A DNA stretch of 64,000 nt from AV40 sp035568175 (GCA_035568175.1 DATMON010000005.1:230770-294769); one strand, 5' to 3'. Positions 53,171-62,582 are shown, numbered from the stretch's first letter. Translations and numbers: made by a program. Notes: a model not told the origin generated them from the sequence alone.

Positions 53171-56100
53171 AAGAATGATATTCCTGCAGGCTCCGGACCT
53201 GGACTTTGTTCTTTTGCAACGAACGAATGCCGTTCGCGCTCGCCTGTGCGGCGCGGACCGTCGTCATGATCGGAATTTTTTGCGCGAGGGCGGCGTTTCG
53301 GATTGTCACCTCATGCTCGCGAGGGACTTTTCCGCTTGGGGTGTTGATGATGAAACTGATGTCGCCGTTCTTGACCCGGTCGAGCACGTTCGGCCGGCCT
53401 TCGTGCAGTTTAAAAACTTTTTTTACCTTTATCTTCGCCTCGACCAAGGCTTCGGCCGTTCCGCTGGTTGAAATGATCCCGAAACCGAGCTTCACAAATT
53501 CGCGCGCGACTGGAATGACCGCTTCCTTGTCGGCGTCTTTCACGCTAATGAAGACGTTGCCTTTTTTCGGCAACGCGGGCGGCGCGGCCATCTGCGATTT
53601 CGCGTAGGCCAACCCAAGATCGACGTCAATCCCCATCACTTCGCCGGTCGATTTCATTTCCGGACCCAGTGAAATGTCCATGCCTTGGTAGCGCAGAAAC
53701 GGAAAAACGGCTTCTTTCACCGAAAAATGTTTCGGCACGATCTCTTTGGTGAATCCCAATTCCCGCAAGGTTTTGCCGGCCATGATCTTCGCGGCCAATT
53801 TGGCCAGCGGCACGCCGATCGCTTTACTCACAAAGGGCACCGTCCGCGATGCGCGCGGATTTACTTCCAGGACGTAAACGTCTTCGCCTTTGACCGCGAA
53901 CTGCACATTCATCAGTCCACGCACGTTCAACTCGCGCGCCATCGCCTTTGTCGCTGACGAAATCTCATTGAGTACTTTTTGCGGCAGCGAAAACGTCGGA
54001 ATCACGCACGCGCTGTCGCCGCTGTGGATGCCCGCTTCTTCGATGTGCTCCATGATCGCGCCGATCACGGTCGTCTCGCCGTCGGAAATGCAATCGACGT
54101 CCACTTCGATCGCGTCTTCGAGAAAGCGGTCGACTAACACCGGTCGGTCCGGCGTAACTTCAATCGCGGTGGCCATGTAACGCCGGAGATCCGTTTCGTT
54201 GTAGACGAGCTCCATCGCGCGACCGCCCAGAACGAAACTTGGCCTGACCAAAACCGGATAACCAATTTTGCTCGCGATCTTTACAGCTTCGTCAGTGCTG
54301 ACGGCCGAACCACTCGGGGTCTGACGCAATCCGACCTTGTCCAGCATCGCGGCGAACAATTTTCGATCTTCCGCTGTTTCAATGCTCTCCGGTTGGGTCC
54401 CCAAAATCGGAACGCCGGCCGCTTTCAAGCCATCCGCCAAATTGAGTGGCGTCTGACCGCCGAACTGCACTACGACGCCTTCCGGCTTCTCCTGCTCATA
54501 TATATTAAGAACGTCTTCGAGCGTGAGCGGCTCGAAATAAAGTTTGTCGCTCGTGTCGTAATCGGTCGAAACCGTTTCCGGGTTCGAATTGACCATGATT
54601 GTTTCAAACCCGAGCTCGCGCAGCGCGAACGCTGCGTGGACGCAGCAGTAATCGAACTCAATTCCCTGTCCGATCCGGTTCGGTCCGCCGCCCAGGATCA
54701 TTACCTTGCGCTTTCCGCTCTCGCGCCGTTCGCTCTCGTCGCCGTAAGTCGAATAATAGTATGGCGTGTAAGCCTCGAACTCGGCCGCGCATGTGTCGAC
54801 CAGCCGATACGTCGGCGTCACTTTTTCGCCGATGCGTTTCCTTCGAATTGTTTCTTCGGTCGAACCGTTTGCCAAAGCGAGTTGTCGATCCGAAAAGCCG
54901 AGCTTCTTGCTCCGTAACAGCGTCTTGGTTTTCAAACACTGCGACTCGGCCACAATCTCGGCCACGTTCCGCAAAAACCATTTGTCGATCTTGGTCAGTT
55001 CGAAAACTTCATCGATCGATGCGCCTTTCTCAAAGGCCTGCGCCAGATAGAAAACACGTTCTGCGTTCGGGATCGCAAGTTTCAGCCGCAACGTTTCAGA
55101 ATCGACATCTTTGTCAGCGCCATCGGCACAGAGTCCGAAACGCTTGATCTCCAAACTGCGCAGTGCTTTTTGCAACGCTTCCTTGAACGTACGGCCGATC
55201 GCCATCGCTTCGCCGACGCTTTTCATCTGGGTCGTCAGCGTCGGATCGGCCTGCGGAAACTTCTCGAACGTGAATCGCGGCACTTTGACCACGCAATAAT
55301 CGATCGTCGGCTCGAAACAGGCCGGCGTTTCGCGAGTGATGTCGTTCTTGATCTCGTCGAGCGTGTAACCGACCGCGAGTTTGGCCGCGATCTTCGCGAT
55401 CGGAAATCCGGTCGCCTTCGATGCGAGTGCGCTTGAACGCGATACCCGCGGATTCATTTCGATCACGGCCATCCGGCCGTTGTCCGGATGGACCGCGAAT
55501 TGAATGTTTGAGCCGCCGGTCTCGACGCCGATCTCGCGAATGACCGCGAACGATGCGTCGCGCATCATTTGATATTCCTTGTCAGTCAGCGTTTGCACCG
55601 GCGCGACCGTGATCGAGTCGCCGGTGTGCACGCCCATCGGGTCGAAATTCTCGATCGAACAAACAACTACGCAGTTGTCCATCCGGTCGCGCATCACTTC
55701 CATTTCGAATTCCTTCCAGCCAACGAGCGACTCTTCGATCAACACTTCATTAACCGGCGACATGGCGAGGCCGCGGCCGGCGATGTCATCCAACTCGTCT
55801 GGATTGTAAGCGATCCCGCCGCCGCTGCCGCCGAGCGTGAACGCCGGTCGAACGATGAGCGGGAAGGTTCCGATTTCTTTTGCGATGCGGCCCGCATCCG
55901 CGAGCGAACGCGCTACACCCGAGCGCGGGACGTCGAGTCCGATCCGCAGCATCGCTTCCTTGAAGAGTTGTCGATCTTCGCCTTTCGCGATGGCCTTGGC
56001 GTTCGCGCCGATCAATTTCACTTTGTGCCGCGCCAGTGCGCCGTTGCGATAGAGCTCCATCGCGGCGTTCAAGGCGGTCTGGCCGCCCATCGTTGGCAGA

Positions 56101-56357
56101 AGCGCGTCCGGTTTTTCGCGGGCAATGATTGCTTCGATCACTTCGGCGGTGATTGGCTCGATGTAAGTGCGATCGGCGAACTCCGGATCGGTCATGATCG
56201 TGGCCGGATTCGAGTTCACCAGCACGACCTGATAGCCTTCCTCGCGCAGCGCCTTGCACGCTTGCACGCCGGAATAATCAAATTCGCAGCCCTGCCCGAT
56301 CACGATTGGACCGGAGCCGATCAGCAAAATCTTCTTTAGATCGTTGTTCCGCGGCAT
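53139..56357 (-). CDS. carB: Carbamoyl-phosphate synthase large subunit
   Basis: A 1072-residue protein with the two homologous halves of CarB. First half: MPRNNDLKKILLIGSGPIVI, TFPLIVRPAFTLGGSGGGIA and VIEMNPRVSRSSALASKATG. Second half: KVMILGGGPNRIGQGIEFDY, YPVLVRPSFVLGGRAMELVY and VLEVNPRASRTVPFVSKAIG. The allosteric MGS-like domain ends the chain. It makes carbamoyl phosphate for pyrimidine and arginine synthesis with CarA, not in this window. The C-terminal ten residues (SVVAAVSAAS) are coded by an interspersed repeat and so differ from normal family ends. Confidence 0.97.
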   Translation of the reverse strand: MPRNNDLKKILLIGSGPIVIGQGCEFDYSGVQACKALREEGYQVVLVNSNPATIMTDPEFADRTYIEPITAEVIEAIIAREKPDALLPTMGGQTALNAAMELYRNGALARHKVKLIGANAKAIAKGEDRQLFKEAMLRIGLDVPRSGVARSLADAGRIAKEIGTFPLIVRPAFTLGGSGGGIAYNPDELDDIAGRGLAMSPVNEVLIEESLVGWKEFEMEVMRDRMDNCVVVCSIENFDPMGVHTGDSITVAPVQTLTDKEYQMMRDASFAVIREIGVETGGSNIQFAVHPDNGRMAVIEMNPRVSRSSALASKATGFPIAKIAAKLAVGYTLDEIKNDITRETPACFEPTIDYCVVKVPRFTFEKFPQADPTLTTQMKSVGEAMAIGRTFKEALQKALRSLEIKRFGLCADGADKDVDSETLRLKLAIPNAERVFYLAQAFEKGASIDEVFELTKIDKWFLRNVAEIVAESQCLKTKTLLRSKKLGFSDRQLALANGSTEETIRRKRIGEKVTPTYRLVDTCAAEFEAYTPYYYSTYGDESERRESGKRKVMILGGGPNRIGQGIEFDYCCVHAAFALRELGFETIMVNSNPETVSTDYDTSDKLYFEPLTLEDVLNIYEQEKPEGVVVQFGGQTPLNLADGLKAAGVPILGTQPESIETAEDRKLFAAMLDKVGLRQTPSGSAVSTDEAVKIASKIGYPVLVRPSFVLGGRAMELVYNETDLRRYMATAIEVTPDRPVLVDRFLEDAIEVDVDCISDGETTVIGAIMEHIEEAGIHSGDSACVIPTFSLPQKVLNEISSATKAMARELNVRGLMNVQFAVKGEDVYVLEVNPRASRTVPFVSKAIGVPLAKLAAKIMAGKTLRELGFTKEIVPKHFSVKEAVFPFLRYQGMDISLGPEMKSTGEVMGIDVDLGLAYAKSQMAAPPALPKKGNVFISVKDADKEAVIPVAREFVKLGFGIISTSGTAEALVEAKIKVKKVFKLHEGRPNVLDRVKNGDISFIINTPSGKVPREHEVTIRNAALAQKIPIMTTVRAAQASANGIRSLQKNKVQVRSLQEYHSSVVAAVSAAS

Positions 56358-56408
56358 CTGCGCAGCGCGCAGGATAAACGAAATCGCCCGAACTTCACGT
56401 CTGAACTC

Positions 56409-57050
56409 TTATTTTGACTGATATTTCGGGTCTTTCACTTGTTTGCGGACGGCCGCAAAAAGTTTGCCGATTCCCGTCGTGCTAATGGTATTGGCGAGAA
56501 AAGCCGGACCGCCGATTCCGCTGTCGGTAAAAACGGAATAGGTCGCGCGCGTTTTACCATCGCCGGCCGGCTCGAGCAGCCAGGAGCCTTCGCACCTAGT
56601 CACCCTGAACACGCCAGGCTTTGCCGCTGGACCATGCTCGTTGGCCGGCTCCCAGCGATTGAGATAGGCCACTCCATTTTCAACCGGCCACGATTTCTTT
56701 TGGATGCGAAGCGTGTAATCGCGATCGCTGACGATCTTTGGGGCGAGTCGCTGGTAAGTAAGAATGGAATCGCCACTTCGCTCGATGACGCGGCACTCGG
56801 CTGTGTAGGGCATGAAACTGGGATAAGCCTCGACGTCATCGATCACCTTATGAACCGTCTCGGTCGCGGCATCGATTTCACCTACCGCTTTGAACTCCTT
56901 CAGGTTCGACCCTGTATGTGGCCGGCTGTAAATCGCGACGCCGTTGCTTTGCTTAATTAATTTCCAATCGTCATTCTGTCCAGGCTCGGCTGCGAAGATC
57001 GACAGCGCCGTTCCGGCAAGACAGGCGATGATCGCGGCTTCTCGTTTCAT
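56409..57050 (-). CDS. Exported START/polyketide-cyclase-like lipid-binding protein
   Basis: A 213-residue protein with signal peptide (AAIIACLAGTALSIFAAEPG). The rest is a START fold: WKLIKQSNGVAIYSRPHTGS, EFKAVGEIDAATETVHKVID, MPYTAECRVIERSGDSILTY, YTLRIQKKSWPVENGVAYLN and DGKTRATYSVFTDSGIGGPA. This is the pattern of periplasmic START-domain proteins that bind a lipid or hydrophobic ligand in a deep cavity. Its ligand is unknown. It is 51 bases downstream of nothing on its strand; the amidohydrolase upstream may be co-transcribed. Confidence 0.78.
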   Translation of the reverse strand: MKREAAIIACLAGTALSIFAAEPGQNDDWKLIKQSNGVAIYSRPHTGSNLKEFKAVGEIDAATETVHKVIDDVEAYPSFMPYTAECRVIERSGDSILTYQRLAPKIVSDRDYTLRIQKKSWPVENGVAYLNRWEPANEHGPAAKPGVFRVTRCEGSWLLEPAGDGKTRATYSVFTDSGIGGPAFLANTISTTGIGKLFAAVRKQVKDPKYQSK

Positions 57051-57115
57051 AGCTGTTTAGACGTTGCGAATGCTAATCGCATTCGCCGGAATCGTCGCAA
57101 GATTCGAGGTTCTAT

Positions 57116-58510
57116 TCAGCGCAAAATCGAGTCGGCCGGATAGACCACGCCGTTTTTAATCACGCTGTCGATGTCCGAGGCGTGCGCAATATCGTCAGTC
57201 GGATTCGACTTCAAAACGACGAGATCGGCGAAATAGCCGATCTCGATTTTGCCGATGTGCGCGCCAGTTTCGCCGCCGAAAAGTTTGGCCGCGTTCGCAG
57301 TCGCGCTTTGCAGAATTTGCATCGGCGTCAGTCCTGCTTCTTTCATCAACTGAAATTCGCGGAATAGAGCCGGGCCGTGGATCGTCCCAATGTTTCCGGC
57401 ATCGGTCCCGGCGGCAATTGTCACGCCGGCGTCTTCCAATTTCTTCAAATTCGGCAGCGCGACCTCGTAAGTTTTTTTGATCCGATCCAGCGCCTCCTCC
57501 GGTTTCGCCAGCGCGCTCTTGATTCGATCTGGCAATTTGTCCTGCGGTATCTTCGTGACGTCGAGCGACGCGATCACTTCCGGGTTGCCCCAAGCTTTTT
57601 CTTCCGGCGTGAGATTCAACTGGTGTGAAAATGTGCGCCCGTAACGTTCGAACACCACCAGCGTCGGACACAGAATGATATGTCGATCTTTAAGCAGTTT
57701 CACGAACGCGTCGTCGACCGGTTTATCGATGACGCTGTGGACGAGAATGTCGGCGCCTTCCTCCACTGCGGCGCGGGCCGTTTCCAATTCGGTCGCGTGC
57801 ACCGCGACGCGGATGTTGTGCGCATGGCTTTCTTCAACCGTCGCGCGCACGGTCGGCCGAAACGCATCGACCGGATGATCTTTGTCGACGATGTACCAGA
57901 TCTTCACCAGATCCGGTTTTTGCTCGGCCAGTTTGCGCACGAATTCACGCGCTTGATCCGGGTTGTCGATCTTAACAATCGGTGGATCGCCGAGATCGAG
58001 TTTCTCGCGCGAAACGCTTGAGATTAACGGACCGGCGACAGCGACGCGCGGCGCTTTCGCGGTTGAGTTCGCAGTTTTGCGGACTTCGAAATTCCACATC
58101 GGTCCGCCGACATCGACCACGCTCGTGATTCCGCAGCGAAGGTAGCGCGCGAACACATCGTCGAGATGGGACTTGATCCACGCGACCTCGTCTTTGTACA
58201 GACGCACGCTATTGAAATCGGCACCATCGGGCCGCGTGAACAAATCGGCCGACTGAAAGAAGTGAATGTGAGTGTCGATGTAACCGGGCAAAATGAATTT
58301 GCCGGCGCAATCGATCTGTTTGCCGAGAGCGTCCGCGGTTTGCTTACCCTTCGCGACACGTTCGATCTTGTCGCCATTGATTGTGACGGTCGCGTTCGGC
58401 ATCACTTTGCCGTCCGCCGGATTGATCACGGTTGCGCCGACGAGCGAAATCTTTTCGGCGCGCACGGTAATCGCGCAGATCGAGAGAAAAAGAACAAAAA
58501 TCCTTTTCAT
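57116..58510 (-). CDS. Exported amidohydrolase (imidazolonepropionase-like)
   Basis: The ATG at 58510 gives 464 residues; earlier codons come from the upstream repeat. After the signal peptide (MKRIFVLFLSICAITVRAEK) comes the metal site: GKFILPGYIDTHIHFFQSAD (H-x-H), then IRVAVHATELETARAAVEEG, ADILVHSVIDKP and TIAAGTDAGNIGTIHGPALF with the last metal Asp. This is the amidohydrolase/imidazolonepropionase-like group, often prolidase-like carboxypeptidases in this layout. The substrate is unknown. Export suggests a scavenging role. Confidence 0.85.
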   Translation of the reverse strand: MKRIFVLFLSICAITVRAEKISLVGATVINPADGKVMPNATVTINGDKIERVAKGKQTADALGKQIDCAGKFILPGYIDTHIHFFQSADLFTRPDGADFNSVRLYKDEVAWIKSHLDDVFARYLRCGITSVVDVGGPMWNFEVRKTANSTAKAPRVAVAGPLISSVSREKLDLGDPPIVKIDNPDQAREFVRKLAEQKPDLVKIWYIVDKDHPVDAFRPTVRATVEESHAHNIRVAVHATELETARAAVEEGADILVHSVIDKPVDDAFVKLLKDRHIILCPTLVVFERYGRTFSHQLNLTPEEKAWGNPEVIASLDVTKIPQDKLPDRIKSALAKPEEALDRIKKTYEVALPNLKKLEDAGVTIAAGTDAGNIGTIHGPALFREFQLMKEAGLTPMQILQSATANAAKLFGGETGAHIGKIEIGYFADLVVLKSNPTDDIAHASDIDSVIKNGVVYPADSILR

Positions 58511-58517
58511 ATTGAAT

Positions 58518-58590
58518 GCGTTGTAGCGGTGCTTGTTCTCAAGCACCGAATTAATAAACAAGCGCTTGAGACAAGCGCCTCTACAACTCT
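58518..58590. repeat. Interspersed palindromic repeat, 'tgtagcggtgcttgttctc' class
   Basis: gcgttgtagcggtgcttgtt, with ggtgctt/aagcacc inverted pair, then caagcgcttgagacaagcgc and ctctacaac. Same class as 2049 and 58867. It lies between the CDSGH-type gene and the amidohydrolase and supplies upstream codons to the latter in frame. Confidence 0.85.
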
Positions 58591-58619
58591 TAGGATCTTT
58601 TCCGGTCCAATGTCTATTT

Positions 58620-58829
58620 TCATTCTTTCGATTCGGGCACGGCTTTCTCAGCCGCTTGAAAACCGATTTTGGAATGGGTGCCGTCGCAAAACGGTTTCTC
58701 AGTCGACGCGCCGCAACGGCAGAGCGCCATTCGTGTTTCCACCGGGAACTTATTGCCGTCGCTGTCCATTAATTCTACTTCGCCCTTCACGATGTAAGGG
58801 CCGTTCTTGATTGTCTCGATTGTTACCAT
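58620..58829 (-). CDS. CDGSH-type iron-sulfur protein
   Basis: A 69-residue protein. The motif LCRCGASTEKPFCDGTHSKI is C-x-C-x2-(S/T)-x3-P-x-C-D-G-x-H, the 2Fe-2S ligand set with three Cys and one His. The first half is FPVETRMALCRC preceded by ETIKNGPYIVKGEVELMDSD. Such proteins hold redox-active, pH-sensitive clusters in the cytoplasm and may carry or sense clusters. The gene is single, flanked by two palindromic repeats. Confidence 0.9.
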   Translation of the reverse strand: MVTIETIKNGPYIVKGEVELMDSDGNKFPVETRMALCRCGASTEKPFCDGTHSKIGFQAAEKAVPESKE

Positions 58830-58866
58830 GTCGGAACTCTAGCTGATGTCGGCAGTACTGAAAACG

Positions 58867-58935
58867 TTGTAGCGGTGCTTGTTCTCAAGCACCGAACTTT
58901 TAACAAGGCGCTTGGCACAAGCGCCTCTACAACGT
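58867..58935. repeat. Interspersed palindromic repeat, 'tgtagcggtgcttgttctc' class
   Basis: acgttgtagcggtgcttgtt ... aaggcgcttggcacaagcgc and ctctacaacgtc. It sits directly upstream of the S9 peptidase start. Confidence 0.85.
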
Positions 58936-58950
58936 CAATATTGCAGGGAC

Positions 58951-61179
58951 ATGAGGGTGAAGCTTTTAGTGCCGATATTTTTCCTCGTCGCTGCGGCTTT
59001 CGCGCAGTCCCCACAAAAACATCCGTTCACGTTCGAGGACATGATGAAACTCAAACGCCTCGACGAACCGGTGCCGTCGCCGGACGGGAAATGGGTCGTG
59101 TTCTCTGCGACCGAGGTCGATCTTGAGGCGAACACGAAGATTTCCCATTTGTGGATCGTGCCGGCGAGCGGTCCCGCGGCCGCGGGAAAGCGCTTGAACG
59201 AAACGCCGAATCACGAAGAGCGGCCGCGGTTTTCACCTGATGGCAAACGCTTGATTTGGACGTCGAAAGCGACTGATCCGACGCAAATCTGGATGTGCGA
59301 CTTCGACTCCGGAAGCGGAGCGCTGGTCGGGAAGCCGCATCAGGTGACAGATATTTCAACCGGCGCGGACGGCGCGATCTGGTCGCCGGACGGAAAGAAC
59401 ATCGTGTTTGGGTCGGCAGTTTATCCGGATTGCAAAGACGACGCCTGCAACAAACAGCGGGACGACGAGCTGAAGAAGAGCAAGGTGAAGGCGAAAATTT
59501 TCACGAAGCTTTTCTATCGGCATTGGAACGCGTTCACTGAATTCAAACGCAGCCATCTGTTTGTGATTGGCGCAGATAGCGTTGTAGCGGCCGCTGTGTC
59601 AGCGGCCGAACCAAATAAACAGGCGCCCGCCGCGGCGGGCGCCTCTACAACTCCTCGGGACCTCACACCGGGCGACCACGATGTGCCGCCGTTTCATCTC
59701 GGCGGGCAGGACATGTATGCGATTTCGCCGGATGGCCAGGAGTTGGCTTACACGAGCAACATTGACGAAATCGAAGCGACCAGTACGAACAACGAAATTT
59801 TCGTTGTGCCGATTGTAGCTGCCGCCGTCTCTGGCGGCAGTCCGCCGACCGCAAAGAAAATTTCCACCAGTCCCGGCGCCGACACCACGCCGCTCTATTC
59901 GCCGGATGGAAAATATCTCGCGTGGCGCTCGCAAGCCCGGGCTGGCTTCGAAGCCGATAAATGGCGGCTCTTCGTCCAAGATCGACAATCAGGAAAGACG
60001 CGCGATCTGACGGAGAAGTTTGATCGCTCGGTCGGAAGTTTTACGTGGGCGGACATCGCGCTGCGCAATGTTCAGGGAAAGATCGACGTTATATACTTCA
60101 CCGCGGAAGATCGCGGAATTTCGCCGATTTACGCGCTTTCGACCGACGGTCGCGGTCCAACGGCTTACGTACCAAAGCCCGGAGGCAGGCCAGAAGCCAA
60201 TCCTCCTTTGCATGCTGACGATCTTTCGTTCGTGAACTCAACAATCTTCTTCACGAACATGAGTATCACGTCCCCAGCCGAGATTCGGTCGACGTGGATT
60301 CCCGATCAGCTTGGGTCTTTCATTCAAGAAGAACCAAAGCAAGTCACGCACATGAACGACGCTCTTTTGTCGCAGATCGAGATGCAGCCGCTGGAATCGT
60401 TCACGTTTAAAGGCGCGAATGACGAAGAGGTTCAGGGTTTCATGGTCAAGCCGCCGGGATTTGATCCGAACAAGAAATATCCGCTGAAGTTTTTGATCCA
60501 TGGCGGTCCGCAAGGGGCATGGGGAAACGAGTGGACGTATCGCTGGAACGCGGAGTTGTTCGCGGCGAACGGCTACGTGGTGGTGATGATCAATTTCCAC
60601 GGCTCGACCGGTTACGGGCAGAAGTTTACCGACTCGATCAGCGGCGATTGGGGCGGCAAACCATATATCGATCTGATGAAGGGGCTCGATTACGTGGAGA
60701 AGACGTATCCGTTTATCGACAAGAACCGCCAGGCGGCGCTCGGCGCGAGCTATGGCGGTTACATGGCGAACTGGTTGTTAGGCCACACTGACCGGTTCAA
60801 ATGCATCGTGTCGCACGACGGGATGTTCAATAGCGAATCGGCTTACGGCACGACGGAAGAGCTTTGGTTCAACGAGTGGGAGTTCAAAGGGCCACCGTGG
60901 AAGAACCGCGAGCTCTACCGGAAATGGTCGCCGCATCTCTTCGCTGACAAATTCAAAACGCCGACGCTGGTGATTCACGGCCAGAACGATTACCGGCTCG
61001 ACGTGAGCGAAGGGTTTCAGCTTTTTACCACGCTTCAGCGACTAAAGATCCCGTCGAAGATGTTGTATTTCCCGGACGAAGGTCATTGGGTGCTCAAGCC
61101 GCAGAACTCGCGGCTTTGGTACAAGACGGTGAACGACTGGGTCGATCAGTGGTGCGGTCCGAGCCGGACTGGCCCTTAA
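58951..61179 (+). CDS. S9 family prolyl oligopeptidase (DPP4/acylaminoacyl-peptidase type), exported
   Basis: The start at ATG 58951 gives MRVKLLVPIFFLVAAAFAQS, a signal peptide, and 742 residues; the longer frame reads through the upstream repeat. The N-terminal half is a beta-propeller (VPSPDGKWVVFSATEVDLEA, IWSPDGKNIVFGSAVYPDC, YSPDGKYLAWRSQARAGFEA). The C-terminal hydrolase has S600 in LGASYGGYMANWLLG, D680 in HGQNDYRLDV and H712 in DEGHWVLKP. In the propeller, about residues 211-234 (SVVAAAVSAAEPNKQA onward) are coded by an in-frame palindromic repeat, with a fragment of another near residue 289. It cleaves short peptides. Confidence 0.93.
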   Translation: MRVKLLVPIFFLVAAAFAQSPQKHPFTFEDMMKLKRLDEPVPSPDGKWVVFSATEVDLEANTKISHLWIVPASGPAAAGKRLNETPNHEERPRFSPDGKRLIWTSKATDPTQIWMCDFDSGSGALVGKPHQVTDISTGADGAIWSPDGKNIVFGSAVYPDCKDDACNKQRDDELKKSKVKAKIFTKLFYRHWNAFTEFKRSHLFVIGADSVVAAAVSAAEPNKQAPAAAGASTTPRDLTPGDHDVPPFHLGGQDMYAISPDGQELAYTSNIDEIEATSTNNEIFVVPIVAAAVSGGSPPTAKKISTSPGADTTPLYSPDGKYLAWRSQARAGFEADKWRLFVQDRQSGKTRDLTEKFDRSVGSFTWADIALRNVQGKIDVIYFTAEDRGISPIYALSTDGRGPTAYVPKPGGRPEANPPLHADDLSFVNSTIFFTNMSITSPAEIRSTWIPDQLGSFIQEEPKQVTHMNDALLSQIEMQPLESFTFKGANDEEVQGFMVKPPGFDPNKKYPLKFLIHGGPQGAWGNEWTYRWNAELFAANGYVVVMINFHGSTGYGQKFTDSISGDWGGKPYIDLMKGLDYVEKTYPFIDKNRQAALGASYGGYMANWLLGHTDRFKCIVSHDGMFNSESAYGTTEELWFNEWEFKGPPWKNRELYRKWSPHLFADKFKTPTLVIHGQNDYRLDVSEGFQLFTTLQRLKIPSKMLYFPDEGHWVLKPQNSRLWYKTVNDWVDQWCGPSRTGP
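59581..59651. repeat. Palindromic repeat inside the S9 peptidase gene
   Basis: gttgtagcggccgctgtgtc, agcggccgaa, caggcgcccgccgcggcggg and cgcctctacaac: the same gttgtagcg...ctctacaac outer ends as the intergenic class, with hairpins ggccgctgtgtcagcggcc and ggcgcccgccgcggcgggcgcc. It is read in frame as a low-complexity Ala/Val/Pro stretch. A shorter hairpin fragment (tgccgccgtctctggcggca) is at 59820-59839. Confidence 0.8.
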
Positions 61180-61189
61180 CAGAGAAGCG

Positions 61190-61257
61190 TTGTAGCGGCG
61201 TTTGTTCTCAAACGCCGAACTAATTAAACAGGCGCTTGGCACAAGCGCCTCTATAAC
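61190..61257. repeat. Interspersed palindromic repeat, diverged copy
   Basis: gcgttgtagcggcgtttgtt, ctcaaacgccg, then caggcgcttggcacaagcgc and ctctataacg. The stem has compensating changes relative to the other copies (ggcgttt/aaacgcc versus ggtgctt/aagcacc), which supports selection for pairing. Confidence 0.85.
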
Positions 61258-61267
61258 GATGTCGACG

Positions 61268-62485
61268 TTATCGTCGCCGCCGTCCGTAGGAGTAACCGCG
61301 ATGCGAACGACCACCGCCGATCGCGCGTCTGCCACCGGTTGCAGACTCAGGTTCGAAGAGCACGGTGTAGAGGTACGGAAAACTCTCGAGTTTGAGCCGC
61401 GGAATTTTTCGACCGATGAATCGCTCGATCGCCTGCAACGCCGCGACTTCTTCGCCGTTCATGAGCGTGAACGCGTCACCGACGTTTTGAGCGCGGCCGG
61501 TGCGGCCGATGCGGTGGACATAATCTTCGGCGTGCTCGGGCACATCGTAATTGATCACGTGACTGACGCCGGCGATATCGAGTCCGCGCGCGGCGATGTC
61601 GGTCGCGACCATGACTTCGTATTTTCCACTCTTGAATCCTTCCAGCGCCTCGATGCGCTCGCGTTGGGTGCGATTGGAATGCAAAACCGCGACGGAATGG
61701 TTTCCCTGTTTTAATTTGTGCGCTATTCGATCGGCACCGTGCTTGGTCCTGGAAAAAATAAGGGCGCTATCGAAATTGGTCCGTTCGAGCAGCGCCATGA
61801 GCAGATCGAATTTTTGCTCGGCGGCGACGGGATAAACCGCGTGAGTCACGGTTTCGGCCGGCGAACGGCGCACACCGATTTCTACCAGCTCGGGATCGCG
61901 CAGGACCCACGCAGCGAGTCGTTCGATTTCAGGTGGCAACGTCGCCGAGAAAAGTAGCGTTTGGCGATCAGTCGAAATTTTTTCGACGATCCGGCGGACA
62001 TCGGGCAGAAATCCCATATCGAGCATGCGATCGACTTCATCGAGCACGAGAATGCTAACCTGGCGCAAATCCATCGTTCGTTGCTCGAGCAGGTCGAGCA
62101 GTCGGCCGGGCGTCGCCGCGAGAACGTCAACGCCGCGCTTGATTTCTTCGCGCTGTTTTCCGTAACCGACTCCGCCGTGAACGACCGCGGCGCGCAAATC
62201 GGTAAAGCGTCCGTAATCGCGAAACGCGGTTTCGACTTGCGCGGCCAGCTCGCGCGTTGGCTCGAGCACGAGGCATCGGAACGCGCCGTGTTTCGCGAGA
62301 AGGGTGAGAATCGGCAGCGCGAACGCGGCCGTTTTGCCAGTGCCGGTCTGGGCAGTGCCGATTAAGTCTTTGCCCGCGAGAATGATCGGGAAGGCGCGAA
62401 GCTGGATTGGCGTTGGCTCGGTGAAGCCCATTGCCTGCGTGCCGCGCACGACTTCCGGCGAAAGTTCGAAATTATTAAATGACAC
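61268..62485 (-). CDS. rhlE: DEAD-box ATP-dependent RNA helicase (RhlE-like)
   Basis: A 405-residue helicase. Seen in order: Q-motif (MGFTEPTPIQLRAFPIILAG), Walker A GTAQTGTGKTAAFALPILTL, LVLEPTRELAAQVETAF, DEAD box as DEVDRMLDMGFLPDV, motif III FSATLPPEIERLA, and the C-terminal GLDIAGVSHVINYDVPEHAE and HRIGRTGRAQNVGDAFTLMN. The C-terminal tail is short and basic/glycine-rich (GGGRSHRGYSYGRRRR), fitting RhlE. It remodels RNA in ribosome assembly or decay. Upstream of it is a repeat. Confidence 0.93.
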   Translation of the reverse strand: MSFNNFELSPEVVRGTQAMGFTEPTPIQLRAFPIILAGKDLIGTAQTGTGKTAAFALPILTLLAKHGAFRCLVLEPTRELAAQVETAFRDYGRFTDLRAAVVHGGVGYGKQREEIKRGVDVLAATPGRLLDLLEQRTMDLRQVSILVLDEVDRMLDMGFLPDVRRIVEKISTDRQTLLFSATLPPEIERLAAWVLRDPELVEIGVRRSPAETVTHAVYPVAAEQKFDLLMALLERTNFDSALIFSRTKHGADRIAHKLKQGNHSVAVLHSNRTQRERIEALEGFKSGKYEVMVATDIAARGLDIAGVSHVINYDVPEHAEDYVHRIGRTGRAQNVGDAFTLMNGEEVAALQAIERFIGRKIPRLKLESFPYLYTVLFEPESATGGRRAIGGGRSHRGYSYGRRRR

Positions 62486-62489
62486 GGGG

Positions 62490-62580
62490 CAAAACTAACC
62501 GCGGATTACGCGGATTTAAACGGATGATTTTTCTGGGTGCCGACGTTATATCAGCGTTATCCGCGCCATCGGCGGTTCTG
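62490..62580. repeat. Interspersed 'cgcggattacgcggat' repeat
   Basis: actaaccgcggattacgcgg at the start and cagcgttatccgcgccatcgg near the end, imperfectly paired, between divergent genes. It contains the likely promoters of both neighbours. Confidence 0.6.
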
Positions 62581-62582
62581 AA

